Source: Actinomycetaceae bacterium (GTDB taxonomy: Bacteria; Actinomycetota; Actinomycetes; Actinomycetales; Actinomycetaceae). From it: 64,000 nucleotides of DNA. Positions 35,665 to 43,996 of the stretch are shown one piece after another. Positions within the stretch are counted from its first letter, which is position 1, and every line of letters starts with the position of its first letter. The stretch is taken from NCBI GenBank assembly GCA_030532245.1, contig JAUNLN010000004.1, positions 44,566 through 108,565 of the forward strand, in the 5' to 3' direction. Position numbers and translations under genes: made by a program. Below the pieces are notes generated by a model, which worked only from the letters and a program-made list of their open reading frames with translations, searched no databases and was not told the DNA's origin.

Positions 35665-36660
35665 GTGATCAAGAAAAGTCGGCCAACGATGCGTGATGTT
35701 GCGGATGCGTGCGGAGTGTCCCAATCCCTCGTGTCTATCGTGTTTAGAAACGCTCCGGGCGCTTCGGAGGAGACGCGCAGGCGTGTTAGGGAGGCGGCCG
35801 AGGCGATCGGGTACGTTCCTGACGAACGTGCTCGCGTTTTGCGTACGACCCAGTCGCGGGATATCGGTGTTTCTTTTTTGACGAACCAACCGTTTCATTC
35901 GCGATTGCTGGATGAGCTTTACAGTGCAATAGACGGCACCGACTACAACTTGGTTCTTTCGGCGAGGTCCTCAAGTAGAGATGAGGTCACGGCCTTAAAG
36001 TCTTTAATCAGCTATCGCTGTGGCGCGGTTGTGCTCCTTGGTGCGACGCTCTCGGGAGAAGAAATCTCGAGCGTGACGGCAGGCGTGCCGGTGGTGTCTG
36101 TAGCCCAGAGGCTTGAAGCGCCTCACGAGTGGGTTGCTTCGGATGAGACTGAGGGGTTTGAGCAGGCGATTGGTCACCTGATCGAGCTGGGGCATAGGGA
36201 TGTGCTTTTTGCTTCTGCGCCAGGATCTGCTGGGGCTGGGTCGCGCGAGCAAACGTTTAAGGCCGTCGCGAAGCGCTTGGGTATTTCCTATCGCGTTGAA
36301 AGTGGTGGCTTGTCTGAAGAAGAGGGCGCCAGGTTGGCGGAGGCGTTGCTGGATGATCTGCCTTCTTCGATCATTGCGTTCAACGACCGCGCGGCTTTAG
36401 GCATGATCGATCTGTTTATTCGTCGAGGCGTGCGCGTGCCGGAGGATGTTTCGATCATTGGCGTGGACGATTCTGAAGTGGCTAGGCGCTTTTATACTCA
36501 AATCACTTCAATCGGGCAAGATACGGAACGTATGGCCCGTTTTGCTGCAGAAAAAGCGATGCTGCGTCTGCAGGGGATTGAGCTGGAATCGGCTCCTCGA
36601 GGTGTGTTGGTGCCAACGTGGTTCGTGCAAAGGAGTACGACGGGGGCAGCTCGAAGGTAA
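35665..36660 (+). CDS. LacI-family transcriptional regulator
   Basis: 331 residues: the HTH RPTMRDVADACGVSQSLVSIV and hinge region (VREAAEAIGYVPDERARVLR), then a periplasmic-binding-like effector domain (VGVSF-type start, IIAFNDRAALGMIDLFIRRG, DVSIIGVDDSEVARRF). GTG at 35665 has no Shine-Dalgarno; TAAACT at 35652-35657 lies seven bases upstream, so translation is probably leaderless. It is divergent from the dehydrogenase-isomerase-transporter operon and is very likely its repressor, perhaps autoregulated. Confidence 0.9.
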   Translation: MIKKSRPTMRDVADACGVSQSLVSIVFRNAPGASEETRRRVREAAEAIGYVPDERARVLRTTQSRDIGVSFLTNQPFHSRLLDELYSAIDGTDYNLVLSARSSSRDEVTALKSLISYRCGAVVLLGATLSGEEISSVTAGVPVVSVAQRLEAPHEWVASDETEGFEQAIGHLIELGHRDVLFASAPGSAGAGSREQTFKAVAKRLGISYRVESGGLSEEEGARLAEALLDDLPSSIIAFNDRAALGMIDLFIRRGVRVPEDVSIIGVDDSEVARRFYTQITSIGQDTERMARFAAEKAMLRLQGIELESAPRGVLVPTWFVQRSTTGAARR

Positions 36661-36743
36661 GCAGAGTTCTCCCTTGCGGTTCCAGGATCGTCAACTCGCC
36701 TAGTTCTTCTTGCTTGGCATTCACGTAGTCGGGTTATGCGCGA

Positions 36744-36772
36744 GGTGACGCCGCGAAAATCGCGGCGTCACC
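36744..36772. terminator. Perfect GC-rich hairpin between convergent genes
   Basis: GGTGACGCCGCGA (36744-36756) pairs with TCGCGGCGTCACC (36760-36772) around AAA. A 13-bp perfect stem, no U-run on either side. It probably separates the convergent lacI and membrane-oxidoreductase transcripts. Confidence 0.65.
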
Positions 36773-36875
36773 GGGTGTCAGTATTTGTTTCCGCCTGTGG
36801 GCGTGAGGGGCCGCGCTCTGGTTATATGTCCGTTGAACGTCGGTCGGGTGGAGTTCGCGCGGCGGCCCTCGGCTT

Positions 36876-38393
36876 TTAAATCCTTCCGTTGAGGGCCTGT
36901 AGGGAGGAATCCTCGCGGGTTCCGCCTCGGCCATCGCCGTAGTCCCGGTAGTCCTCAATCCAACGAATCGAACGCACCCACTTCACGTGCTTATAGCCGT
37001 GGTTAGACTCCACCCTCAACCTCGCAGGGGCGCCCAAATACTTCTCAATCGGGTGGCCGTTGCGCTCGTACGCCAAAATGGTGTCCTCCTCAGCCAGAGT
37101 CTCCAAATCAAGCACCGAATAAAACGGCTCGCGCGGCCGGCCGTCAAACATCTTCTGTGCAAGCCCATAAGAATCGACAAGCACATAATTCGCCCTCTCA
37201 GGCTTCTCACCCATAAGAGCGAGCACGTCCGTCAGGCGCACGCCCGTCCACCTCGACGTCGCAGACCAGCCCTGCATGCACGTGTGCGTAGCAATGTAAG
37301 AAACCTGCGGCAAAGCCTTCAACTCTGCGAGCGTAAAGTCCCTCGTCTTGCCCGTCGTGTCATCGCCGAGCGTGATCTTGTAAGACGCCCAATCTGACTG
37401 CGCAGCCTCATGCCACTCCTCAGACTCCTCCTCGGTCGGCGGCAAGCCATTCGTCCAATGGAACGCAGAGATATCCTTCTCCGTCAGCGTCGCCTGCGTC
37501 GCCGAACGCGGCTTCATCCAGTTCAAAAACACCTTCCGCCCAATCTCAGTGAAAGCAACGAGGAACTTGTGGGCAAGAGGCCGGTTCGCGAGAGACAGGT
37601 AGGAAAGTGCAATCCAAAACAGGGTCACCGCAACAACCGTTGCAATCACAATCACGAAAGCCTGCGCGTAACGAGTCGTATCAACGTCCCCAAACACCAT
37701 GTGCACGAGGTTGTATTCGCGGTGAACAATGAACACGAGACCCACGTGCATGACGATGAAACCACTCATTAGCACCATCGCAATAAAGTGGAGGGAGCGA
37801 GCACCCTGATGTCCGCCAAACATCTTCACGTACCACGGGAATCTCGTGCGCACCGCGGGAGCCATCGCAACACCCGTCAAAATCATGAACGGCGCCAGAA
37901 TGAAAATGACGAACGTGTAGCCGAGCATCTGCAAAGCGTCGTACGGCTGGAAATGCTCAATCGAAGGCATGCCAAAACCAAGGTAGATCTTCAGCGACTC
38001 CCACGCCTCTGGGAAAATATCCCAGCTCGTTGGAATGATCCTGCGCCAAAGCCCGGTCGCAAATAGCAAGGTGATATAAACGATTCCGTTAAGCACCCAA
38101 AGCATCACCGAAAGCCCATGCCAATGTCGGCCAAGGCCAATATTCTCTCTGCCCGGCAGGGCGATGAGGGGCGAGAGAGACTTCTCGTCCATGAGGGACG
38201 TGTAAACGCCCTCCTGCTTCGGCAGCTCCTTCTTCGTGAAACGCAGCCATTCGGTTCCGGGCGCGCAATCATTGCGCCACCAAAGGCGGGGTAGGGAGGC
38301 GAGAATCTCCCAGCCAGATCGCAACAGCATGCCGATCAAAATGAAGTTAATCAAGTGGGTGGCTCGAAGCCAGATTGGAAAATCAGGGTTCAT
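36876..38393 (-). CDS. Cytochrome b561-like membrane domain fused to sulfite-oxidase-type molybdopterin domain
   Basis: A 505-residue fusion. The first ~330 residues are a multi-helix cytochrome-b domain (RATHLINFILIGMLLRSG start; His pairs in GRHWHGLSVML and SLHFIAMVLMSGFIVMHVGL could bind haem). From about 345 to the end is a molybdopterin-binding fold of the SUOX/YedY kind, with the likely Mo ligand Cys at about 372 in ATHTCMQGWSATSRW and later ESNHGYKHVKWVRSI. An internal signal peptide is not seen, so the domain is placed after the last helix. ATG at 38393 is preferred over longer starts. Electron transfer between haem and molybdenum is inferred; the substrate is unknown. Confidence 0.83.
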   Translation of the reverse strand: MNPDFPIWLRATHLINFILIGMLLRSGWEILASLPRLWWRNDCAPGTEWLRFTKKELPKQEGVYTSLMDEKSLSPLIALPGRENIGLGRHWHGLSVMLWVLNGIVYITLLFATGLWRRIIPTSWDIFPEAWESLKIYLGFGMPSIEHFQPYDALQMLGYTFVIFILAPFMILTGVAMAPAVRTRFPWYVKMFGGHQGARSLHFIAMVLMSGFIVMHVGLVFIVHREYNLVHMVFGDVDTTRYAQAFVIVIATVVAVTLFWIALSYLSLANRPLAHKFLVAFTEIGRKVFLNWMKPRSATQATLTEKDISAFHWTNGLPPTEEESEEWHEAAQSDWASYKITLGDDTTGKTRDFTLAELKALPQVSYIATHTCMQGWSATSRWTGVRLTDVLALMGEKPERANYVLVDSYGLAQKMFDGRPREPFYSVLDLETLAEEDTILAYERNGHPIEKYLGAPARLRVESNHGYKHVKWVRSIRWIEDYRDYGDGRGGTREDSSLQALNGRI

Positions 38394-38504
38394 TATGGGA
38401 TCCGTTCGACGCTGAACATTAATACATATGGTGTGTAATAATATGAGAAAAGCACATCGCTGACATCGCGTCAATTCGAAACACGCCGAAACGGAGGGTG
38501 AAAG

Positions 38505-38939
38505 TTGAAGATTATTGTTGCGGCGCCGTCGAACGGTCTTGCGCTCGCGGGTGAGATTTTCAAGTATCTCGAGGCGGATAGCCGAGTTGAAAGTGTCGTT
38601 GATATTTCGGACCCAAATGGCGGCTATCCCGAAGTTTCAAGGCGGGTGGCGATCCAGATTGCAACCGGTGTTGCGGATCGTGCGGTGCTTGTATGCGGTA
38701 CGGGAATCGGAACCGCAATCGCCGCGTCTACTATTCCGGGGGTGCGGGCAGCTACTGCTCACGACCTTTATTCGGTGGTCGGTGCTGTCGCAAACTACGA
38801 CGCGCAAATCCTGTGCATGGGCCAAAACGTGATCGCGCCGCCTGCTGCGCTGGGGCTTGTGGACGCTTGGCTCGATGCCTCGCACGATCCGGACGGTCCT
38901 TACGGCCCGTTGCTCGAGCGCCTCAAAGCGTTCGGGTAA
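38505..38939 (+). CDS. rpiB: RpiB/LacAB-family sugar-phosphate isomerase
   Basis: A 144-residue member of the RpiB family, which interconverts ribose 5-phosphate and ribulose 5-phosphate or related sugar phosphates. The catalytic Cys is in VLVCGTGIGTAIAAS, followed by PGVRAATAHDLYSVVGAVANYDAQILCMGQN, which aligns with the RpiB active-site loop and dinucleotide-like tail. Start is TTG 38505 with ACGGAGGGTG at 38491-38500. RpiB versus LacA/B or DerI cannot be decided. It diverges from the cytochrome b-molybdopterin gene across 111 bases that carry an operator-like half site. Confidence 0.85.
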   Translation: MKIIVAAPSNGLALAGEIFKYLEADSRVESVVDISDPNGGYPEVSRRVAIQIATGVADRAVLVCGTGIGTAIAASTIPGVRAATAHDLYSVVGAVANYDAQILCMGQNVIAPPAALGLVDAWLDASHDPDGPYGPLLERLKAFG

Positions 38940-38952
38940 AGACGCTACTTGA

Positions 38953-39046
38953 TGCGCGCTGGTCGCGGTTGATCCTCGCGATAAACCGTGCGGCGAAGGG
39001 AGCTCGTGCAACGAGTTGCGGGCTGGCCGCGGTTGATCCTCGCGAT
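38953..39046 (+). repeat. 30-bp direct repeat in the rpiB/regulator gap
   Basis: The 30 bases at 38953-38982 recur at 39017-39046 with two substitutions; both copies end in GGTTGATCCTCGCGAT. The copies are 64 bases apart, so reading frame is not kept. CTCGT/ACGAG forms a small hairpin between them. The gap lies between convergent genes and holds no ORF that I support. It could be a duplicated terminator or a short intergenic repeat family. Confidence 0.6.
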
Positions 39047-39102
39047 CACCCCGTTGCGCCTGTGCCGCTACGTTTATCCAGCTACGTGAAAGGTTCTCGG
39101 CA

Positions 39103-39708
39103 CTACTTGCGCGTGATTCTTACGCGGCAACCCCTCGGCGTCGCGAACGGCGTGAGCGTTGTTTCAGCCGCGTTTAGGGCTCCATCCAAGTAGCCGCGGT
39201 GCAGTGAGCAAATAACTTCCGGCGACTCTTTAGCTGCATCCAGTACGGGGCAGGAGAGCAGGTCGAACTCGCCCGGTTCGGTGGCTCTTGAGGGAGCGAA
39301 ACCCTGGCGCGAAAGCGCGCGCATCGGGTTACTCGCAACCTCGTCGCGTTCCGACTCGCCCCACTCTTTGCCAATCTTGTAGGCGGTCTCAGCCGCGTTC
39401 TTATCTTTAGCAAGATGGCTGGCGAGCACGCGCAGCGTGTTCAGTCTCGCCGGCTCGCCAGAGTCTGCGGCGCGGGTCTTCTTGCCCTCATCCGTGATCG
39501 TGTAGAGCTTCGCCGGGCGCCCACTCGTTTGAGAGTTCGTCGTGCACGTTGAAATCAGCGACGCCTCCTCGAGGATCGCCAAATGCCTCCGCGAAGCGTT
39601 CGGGTGGCCGCCAAGATGCTCTGTTAGCGCAGCAACGCTAACGTCCGGCCCAAGCTCTTCAATAGCAGCGAGGATCCGAAACTGAGCGGGAGTAAGTTCG
39701 ACAGCCAT
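39103..39708 (-). CDS. Winged-helix regulator (ArsR-like N-terminus, larger C-terminal domain)
   Basis: A 201-residue regulator. The N-terminal 75 residues are a winged helix (LTPAQFRILAAIEELG, VAALTEHLGGHPNASRRHLA, then a TSGRPAKLYTITDEG wing). The C-terminal part has two Cys (LLSCPVLDAA and VICSLHRGYLDGAL), resembling the metal- or redox-sensing half of SufR-like and DUF-type ArsR relatives. ATG at 39708. It diverges from a DUF2249 gene across a 91-base gap with a perfect palindrome, so it probably regulates both. The sensed signal is unknown. Confidence 0.8.
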   Translation of the reverse strand: MAVELTPAQFRILAAIEELGPDVSVAALTEHLGGHPNASRRHLAILEEASLISTCTTNSQTSGRPAKLYTITDEGKKTRAADSGEPARLNTLRVLASHLAKDKNAAETAYKIGKEWGESERDEVASNPMRALSRQGFAPSRATEPGEFDLLSCPVLDAAKESPEVICSLHRGYLDGALNAAETTLTPFATPRGCRVRITRK

Positions 39709-39747
39709 TCTTCCATCGTAGTCCAAACGGGCACACCCTTGCCATAG

Positions 39748-39764
39748 TTACACAAGATGTGTAA
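39748..39764. promoter_or_regulatory. Perfect 7-3-7 palindromic operator
   Basis: TTACACAAGATGTGTAA at 39748-39764 is a perfect palindrome centred in the divergent gap between the winged-helix regulator and the DUF2249 gene, immediately upstream of AATATG. It is the obvious binding site for the dimeric regulator next door. Confidence 0.75.
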
Positions 39765-39799
39765 ATATGTTTAGAGTCAATCATTCAAAGGAGAAAATA

Positions 39800-40051
39800 A
39801 TGGGATGCTGCAGTAGCCACACCTCAGTCGCACTACCAGAACTAGACGCGCAGGATATTCCTCCGATCATCCGCCACGGCGCGATCATCGGCGCAATTGA
39901 TGCCCTGCGCCCGGGCACGTCGTTTGCGCTCATTGCCCCGCACGATCCGGTGCCGCTTCTATCGCAAATCCACAAGCAGTTCGGAGAATCCGTGTCGATC
40001 TCCTACCTCGAAACCGGGCCGGACTGGAAGCTTCGAGTCACCGCGCACTAG
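39800..40051 (+). CDS. DUF2249-domain protein with N-terminal Cys pair
   Basis: An 83-residue protein, MGCCSSHTSV then a DUF2249 domain (LPELDAQDIPPIIRHGAIIG, ALRPGTSFALIAPHDPVPLL, YLETGPDWKLRV). DUF2249 has a TusA-like fold and often occurs near denitrification, NO-stress or hemerythrin genes. The CC motif close to the start could bind metal or be acylated/oxidised. ATG at 39800 with AAGGAGA at 39788-39794 is clear; a longer frame from 39767 is rejected. It is probably controlled by the divergent winged-helix protein. Confidence 0.85.
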   Translation: MGCCSSHTSVALPELDAQDIPPIIRHGAIIGAIDALRPGTSFALIAPHDPVPLLSQIHKQFGESVSISYLETGPDWKLRVTAH

Positions 40052-40096
40052 ATCGAACTCGTACGAAGGCTTCGACGTTCCTTGTAAGCTCGAAGC

Positions 40097-40939
40097 ATGA
40101 AGTGGACTGTTGCAGACGTAATGGAAGTGATGGAGGAGCGGTACCCGACCTTCCTCCAGGAATCTTGGGATAAGAACGGCCTCATTGTGGGGGATCCGGA
40201 TCAGCCTGTAGAAAAGATCCTCCTCGCCGTGGATCCCGTTGAAGCAACCGCCGCGCAAGCGTGTGAGGGTGGTTACGACATGATGATCACCCATCACCCG
40301 CTTTATCTTCGTGGAACTAGTTTCGTGTCGCGCCTGGATTACAAGGGGCGTATCGTCCACGACCTCATAAAGTCGGACGTCGCTCTCCTGAACGCGCACA
40401 CGAGCGCCGACGCCGCCACGCGCGGAGTTGCCTGGGCGCTCGCACAGGCTGTTGGAATCGAGGGAGTGCCGTTCGATCCTGTAGATGAGGACGAAGCTGG
40501 CAACCCGCGTGGGCTCGGCCGAATCGGGGAGCTTCCCGAACCTATGACATTGGAGGAGTTTGCCGCGGTCGTAGCGAAGGCGCTACCCGCTGGCCCTCAC
40601 GGCATTCTGATTGGAGCTCCGGGCGGCGACCTTAAAATGCAGGTTCAGACCGTTGCGGTTTCTGGAGGCTCCGGCGACTCATTCTTGAATCGGGCTCGCG
40701 AGCTGGGTGCCGATGTTTATGTAACGGCTGATCTTCGCCATCATCCGGCAAGTGAACACCTTGAGGCGGGCGGTCCCGCACTAATCAGTGGATCCCACTG
40801 GGCCACGGAGTGGCTGTGGTTGCCTCATCTTGCCGACGATCTTGAGGCTGCGGCGAAGGAGGCTGGCGTCGAGTTGGAAATCGACGTGTCTCGTTTCGTC
40901 ACGGAGCCGTGGCACGCCCACATGCCCACCCTTGGTTGA
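40097..40939 (+). CDS. Nif3-like dinuclear metal center protein
   Basis: A 280-residue Nif3/YbgI family protein. Metal-ligand regions are seen in MITHHPLYLRGT (His pair), LLNAHTSADA and the later SGSHWATEW, in place of the commoner GH-x-x-x-E. Function in vivo is uncertain; it is sometimes annotated as a GTP cyclohydrolase I type 2 homologue. ATG at 40097 has no Shine-Dalgarno but TAAGCT (40085-40090) six bases upstream, so likely leaderless. The zinc-ribbon-like gene follows, the usual actinobacterial pairing. Confidence 0.9.
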   Translation: MKWTVADVMEVMEERYPTFLQESWDKNGLIVGDPDQPVEKILLAVDPVEATAAQACEGGYDMMITHHPLYLRGTSFVSRLDYKGRIVHDLIKSDVALLNAHTSADAATRGVAWALAQAVGIEGVPFDPVDEDEAGNPRGLGRIGELPEPMTLEEFAAVVAKALPAGPHGILIGAPGGDLKMQVQTVAVSGGSGDSFLNRARELGADVYVTADLRHHPASEHLEAGGPALISGSHWATEWLWLPHLADDLEAAAKEAGVELEIDVSRFVTEPWHAHMPTLG

Positions 40940-41007
40940 TCGTTTGGGCAAGGCGCGCGTTCCTCGTAGAATTAGGTTAGTTTCCGACAAGTGAAAGAGT
41001 GTGCGAA

Positions 41008-41736
41008 GTGAAGGCATCCCCGGCAGATCAGTTGAAACTTCTCGAATTGCAACAGGTTGACACGCGGATTTTGCAACTGCGGGCTGCGCGCAAGAAGCAC
41101 CCGGCTGTTAAAACCCTTGACGCGCTGAGCGGACGTAAAGAAGACTTGGAGCGAGCGAAAGTCGCTGCACGCTCTCACGCGAAGGATACTGAGCGCGAGG
41201 TGAAGCGCGTCGAGCAGGATCTTGAGCGCCTCGATGCACGCCAGGAGGTCATGGATGCTCGTCTCGCATCGGGTGAGGGGTCGCATAAGGACCTTCAGGC
41301 AATGCAGCATGAGCTGAATCAGATGGCTCAGCGCCGCGGAGTGCTAGAAAATGAGCTGATCGAAGTCATGGCCGTGTTTGAGGATGCGGAAAGCAAGATC
41401 GCGCAGCTCGACAAGCAGATGGAAGCTGTCGGTGCCGATGAGGAGGCCGCTAACGCTGAGCTTCGCGAGGCGATGGGTGAGGTGGAAGTCGAGCTTGAAG
41501 AAAAGCTTGCTAAGCGTGCAGAGCTCGCCGGAGAGATCGACTCGGAGCTTCTGGACGAGTACGAGTACTTCAAGGATCGCAGTGGCGGTATTGGCGTGTA
41601 TGAGGCGAAGGGCCGCGCAATCGTTGGCATGAACGTTGCGCTACCTGAGTCGGAGTGGCACGAGATCACGATGCTGAAGGCAGACGAGGTCTACCTGAGC
41701 GAAGAGCTCGAAGCCGTAGTCGTTAAAACCGAGTAA
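41008..41736 (+). CDS. C4-zinc-ribbon family coiled-coil protein with all four cysteines lost
   Basis: A 242-residue protein. Residues about 10-170 are a long coiled coil (LKLLELQQVDTRILQL, LERLDARQEVMDARL and so on). The C-terminal part keeps the framework of the family's zinc ribbon (GGIGVYEAKGRAIVGMNVAL then ADEVYLSEELEAVVVKTE). At the four positions where the family has CxxC...CxxC (consensus recalled, e.g. C-x-G-C and C-E-E-C), this protein has Ile, Met, Ser and Leu. No Cys remains in the mature product. GTG at 41008 has GAAAGAG eight bases upstream. The family is coupled to Nif3 genes; function unknown. It is not a frameshift artefact. Confidence 0.88.
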   Translation: MKASPADQLKLLELQQVDTRILQLRAARKKHPAVKTLDALSGRKEDLERAKVAARSHAKDTEREVKRVEQDLERLDARQEVMDARLASGEGSHKDLQAMQHELNQMAQRRGVLENELIEVMAVFEDAESKIAQLDKQMEAVGADEEAANAELREAMGEVEVELEEKLAKRAELAGEIDSELLDEYEYFKDRSGGIGVYEAKGRAIVGMNVALPESEWHEITMLKADEVYLSEELEAVVVKTE

Positions 41737-41816
41737 AACTTCAAGACTGCCTGCGCCGAAATAGCGCAGGCAGCGAGAGTACTTGGAGCTTCTCTTAGGG
41801 CGTTTGAGGCAGAGGC

Positions 41817-42599
41817 CTAGCTGGTGACGATTACAAGTTCTAGGTAGTCGCGGGCTTCGCGAACCTCCACGCCGGTGAAATCTTCTGCTTCGATTCCGCG
41901 CGCGACCTCCAAAACGCTGTCAATCGAACCGTCTAGTTCGTCTCGGTGTTCAATGAGCGCGCCCGCGAGTATGCCGCGGTAGCGTTTGGCACTGTGTGAA
42001 ACCACGCTTCGTTTCCCACCCCGGTCGCGCACGGCGTTTACGCGAATGAGGTCAACCTCCAAGCCCGTGCCCGGCCAAGCCTTCTGGTAAGCGCCAGATC
42101 GCATGTCGACTACGAGCCTGTGATGCGCGCGCTCATTCATGAGGTCTGCAAGTTGCTTCCTCCACCACGTTCCTAGTGCCCCAATCTCGGGAAGTTTCGT
42201 GTCCATTGAAAGCCTGTATGCGGGGATGGGGGAGGCGAGGTCTACCGCACCAAAAAGCGCGGACTGCACGAGAACTTCGAAACTGTCTGATGCGCTGTAG
42301 AGGGGCCCGCGCTCCAAAAAGTTGCCCGCTTCGAACAGTACTCCGGAGTAGACCTGCCACGCCGGCGCGGTTGGTGCGCCGATTAACTGCGTGTTCGCAT
42401 GCACCTCTCCAGCAATCGATTTGCCGACTTTGAGCACCTCGAGGGCGTCTTCGCGCGCTGACGTTTGGATGAGGTTTTCAAGAACCTCGCGCCTAGCTCT
42501 TTCGAGTGCGCCGCTAAACGGGTGGATCTGGGCCAGGTCGAGGGCCGGCCCGTCTGCCGGCCGGGTTTTACCTTCGGAGGGAGGTAGAAGTACAAGCAT
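41817..42599 (-). CDS. yaaA: YaaA-family peroxide stress protein
   Basis: A 260-residue member of UPF0246/YaaA (LVLLPPSEGKTRP start; YSGVLFEAGNFLERG; SRLSMDTKLP-like YRLSMDTKLPE; IRVNAVRDRGGKRSVVSHSAK). E. coli YaaA lowers free iron during peroxide stress; related proteins bind DNA. ATG at 42599. It is divergent from rnpB across about 25 bases, so the two promoters must be back to back. Confidence 0.9.
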   Translation of the reverse strand: MLVLLPPSEGKTRPADGPALDLAQIHPFSGALERARREVLENLIQTSAREDALEVLKVGKSIAGEVHANTQLIGAPTAPAWQVYSGVLFEAGNFLERGPLYSASDSFEVLVQSALFGAVDLASPIPAYRLSMDTKLPEIGALGTWWRKQLADLMNERAHHRLVVDMRSGAYQKAWPGTGLEVDLIRVNAVRDRGGKRSVVSHSAKRYRGILAGALIEHRDELDGSIDSVLEVARGIEAEDFTGVEVREARDYLELVIVTS

Positions 42600-42623
42600 G
42601 GTTGAAACTTTAGTAGAATAAGT

Positions 42624-42981
42624 CGGCGGAAGAGACGGCTGGATGGTCGCGACATTGTCGAGGAACGTCCGGACTCCACAGGACACGGTGGTGGCTAACG
42701 GCCACCCGGGGCGACTCGCGGGATAGTGCCACAGAAAACAAACCGCCCGCTAAGGGTAAGGGTGCAAAGGTGGTGTAAGAGACCACCGCGGTTCAGGTGA
42801 CTGAACTGGCAGGGTAAACCCCACCGGGAGCAAGACCAAGCAGTGCGCAGGGCTGTCCGTCCAATGCGTGCGGGTAGGTTGCTAGAAGCCGCCGGTAACG
42901 GCGGTTCGAGATAGATGACCATCGAAGGGTGGGCTTTGCCCCCTTGAACAGAATCCGGCTTATAGGCCGTCTCTTCCACCT
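42624..42981 (+). ncRNA. rnpB: RNase P RNA (class A)
   Basis: The 5' end GGAAGAGACGG (42628-42638) pairs with CCGTCTCTTCC (42967-42977), forming P1. Near the 5' end GAGGAACGTCCGG matches conserved region I, and near the 3' end GAACAGAATCCGGCTTAT matches region V, which together form P4. The GTGCAAAGG and GGTAAACCCCACC segments lie in the specificity/catalytic core. TAGAAT (42614-42619) is a -10 box placed to start the RNA near 42626. Exact ends are uncertain by a few bases. Confidence 0.95.
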
Positions 42982-43220
42982 CAAACGCCTGTGCCTTCCG
43001 CATTTTTCAAACAGTTGCGCAAGGTGGTGCAGCTACTAGTTCGTGCGCTGTTCCTTTGAAGCTTTCAACCCCGCAGTTTTGTTGAGACTCCCACCCTTCG
43101 TCTCCTCTACTGCATACCCGTTGTAAAACCCCGCGCAGCAATTTTGGGTATAAAGAACCCCACTTGGGCTATGCGGGTCAAGCCGAGTCCGTCTAGCTCC
43201 AAATGGGGTACTTAAGTGCG

Positions 43221-43973
43221 CTACAGGTATCGTTTTGCGAGCGCGGCGGCTCCTACGATTCCAGCGGTGTTGAAAAGTTCTGCCGGAACGATCTTGGTTT
43301 TAATGTCGATTAGGGGCAGGAACTTCTCGTGCTTCTTCGACACGCCTCCGCCAACTACGAACAGGTCGGGGGTGAAGAGCATTTCGACGTGCCCGTAGTA
43401 TCTCGTGAGGCGTTTTGCCCACTTTTTGAAGGAGAGGTCTTCGGCTTCGCGCACGCCCGACGAGGCGCGTGTTTCCGCGTCGTGGCCGTCAATCTCGAGG
43501 TGGCCAAGTTCGGTGTTCGGTTGGAGCTGGCCGTTGTAAATCATGGCCGAGCCGATGCCCGTGCCAAGAGTCGTAACGATTACGAGGCCATCTACTCCTT
43601 TAGCTGCACCGTAGAGAACTTCTGCGTAGCCGGCTGCGTCCGCGTCGTTGACCGCGTAAACCTTGCGGCCGAGCTCGTTTTCCATAAGCTCGGCAACATT
43701 CACGCCCTCCCACGACTTGTCGAGGTTCGCCATGAACAAAACGACGTTCCTAGACACGGGCGCGGGGAACGTGATGCCGATCGGCATCGACTCTGGTAGG
43801 TCAAACTCTTCGATTAGTTGCCTACACGTTTGGGCAACAGCTTCGGGAGTCGAGGGCTGGGGCGTCGGAATTCGCTTCCGCTCGGTTGTGAACTCGCCGG
43901 TGTCGAGGTCTACGACCGCACCTTTAATTCCAGAACCACCAATGTCAATGCCAAATGCAAGATTATTTTCCAT
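43221..43973 (-). CDS. ppgK: Polyphosphate glucokinase
   Basis: PpgK phosphorylates glucose using polyphosphate (or ATP), common in actinobacteria. The 250-residue ROK-fold protein has the phosphate loop AFGIDIGGSGIKGAVVD, the catalytic Asp in AVNDADAAGYAE, VTTLGTGIGSAMI and GHLEIDGHDAETRASSGVRE. No zinc-binding CxCG cluster is present, as is usual for PpgK. ATG at 43973 has AGGAGT upstream. It lies 23 bases downstream of map and may share its transcript. Confidence 0.92.
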   Translation of the reverse strand: MENNLAFGIDIGGSGIKGAVVDLDTGEFTTERKRIPTPQPSTPEAVAQTCRQLIEEFDLPESMPIGITFPAPVSRNVVLFMANLDKSWEGVNVAELMENELGRKVYAVNDADAAGYAEVLYGAAKGVDGLVIVTTLGTGIGSAMIYNGQLQPNTELGHLEIDGHDAETRASSGVREAEDLSFKKWAKRLTRYYGHVEMLFTPDLFVVGGGVSKKHEKFLPLIDIKTKIVPAELFNTAGIVGAAALAKRYL

Positions 43974-43996
43974 AAGTTACTCCTATGGACGGCCCC

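Noticed and set aside
38693-39193. 166-codon frame covering the end of rpiB and the direct repeats
   Set aside because: Out of frame with rpiB and crosses the convergent regulator; Arg/Cys-rich with no start site. It does not explain the repeats, since they are not in phase.
42982-43220. Gap between rnpB and ppgK checked for tRNA or small RNA
   Set aside because: No cloverleaf, no terminator-like hairpin with U-run, and no frame with a ribosome site.
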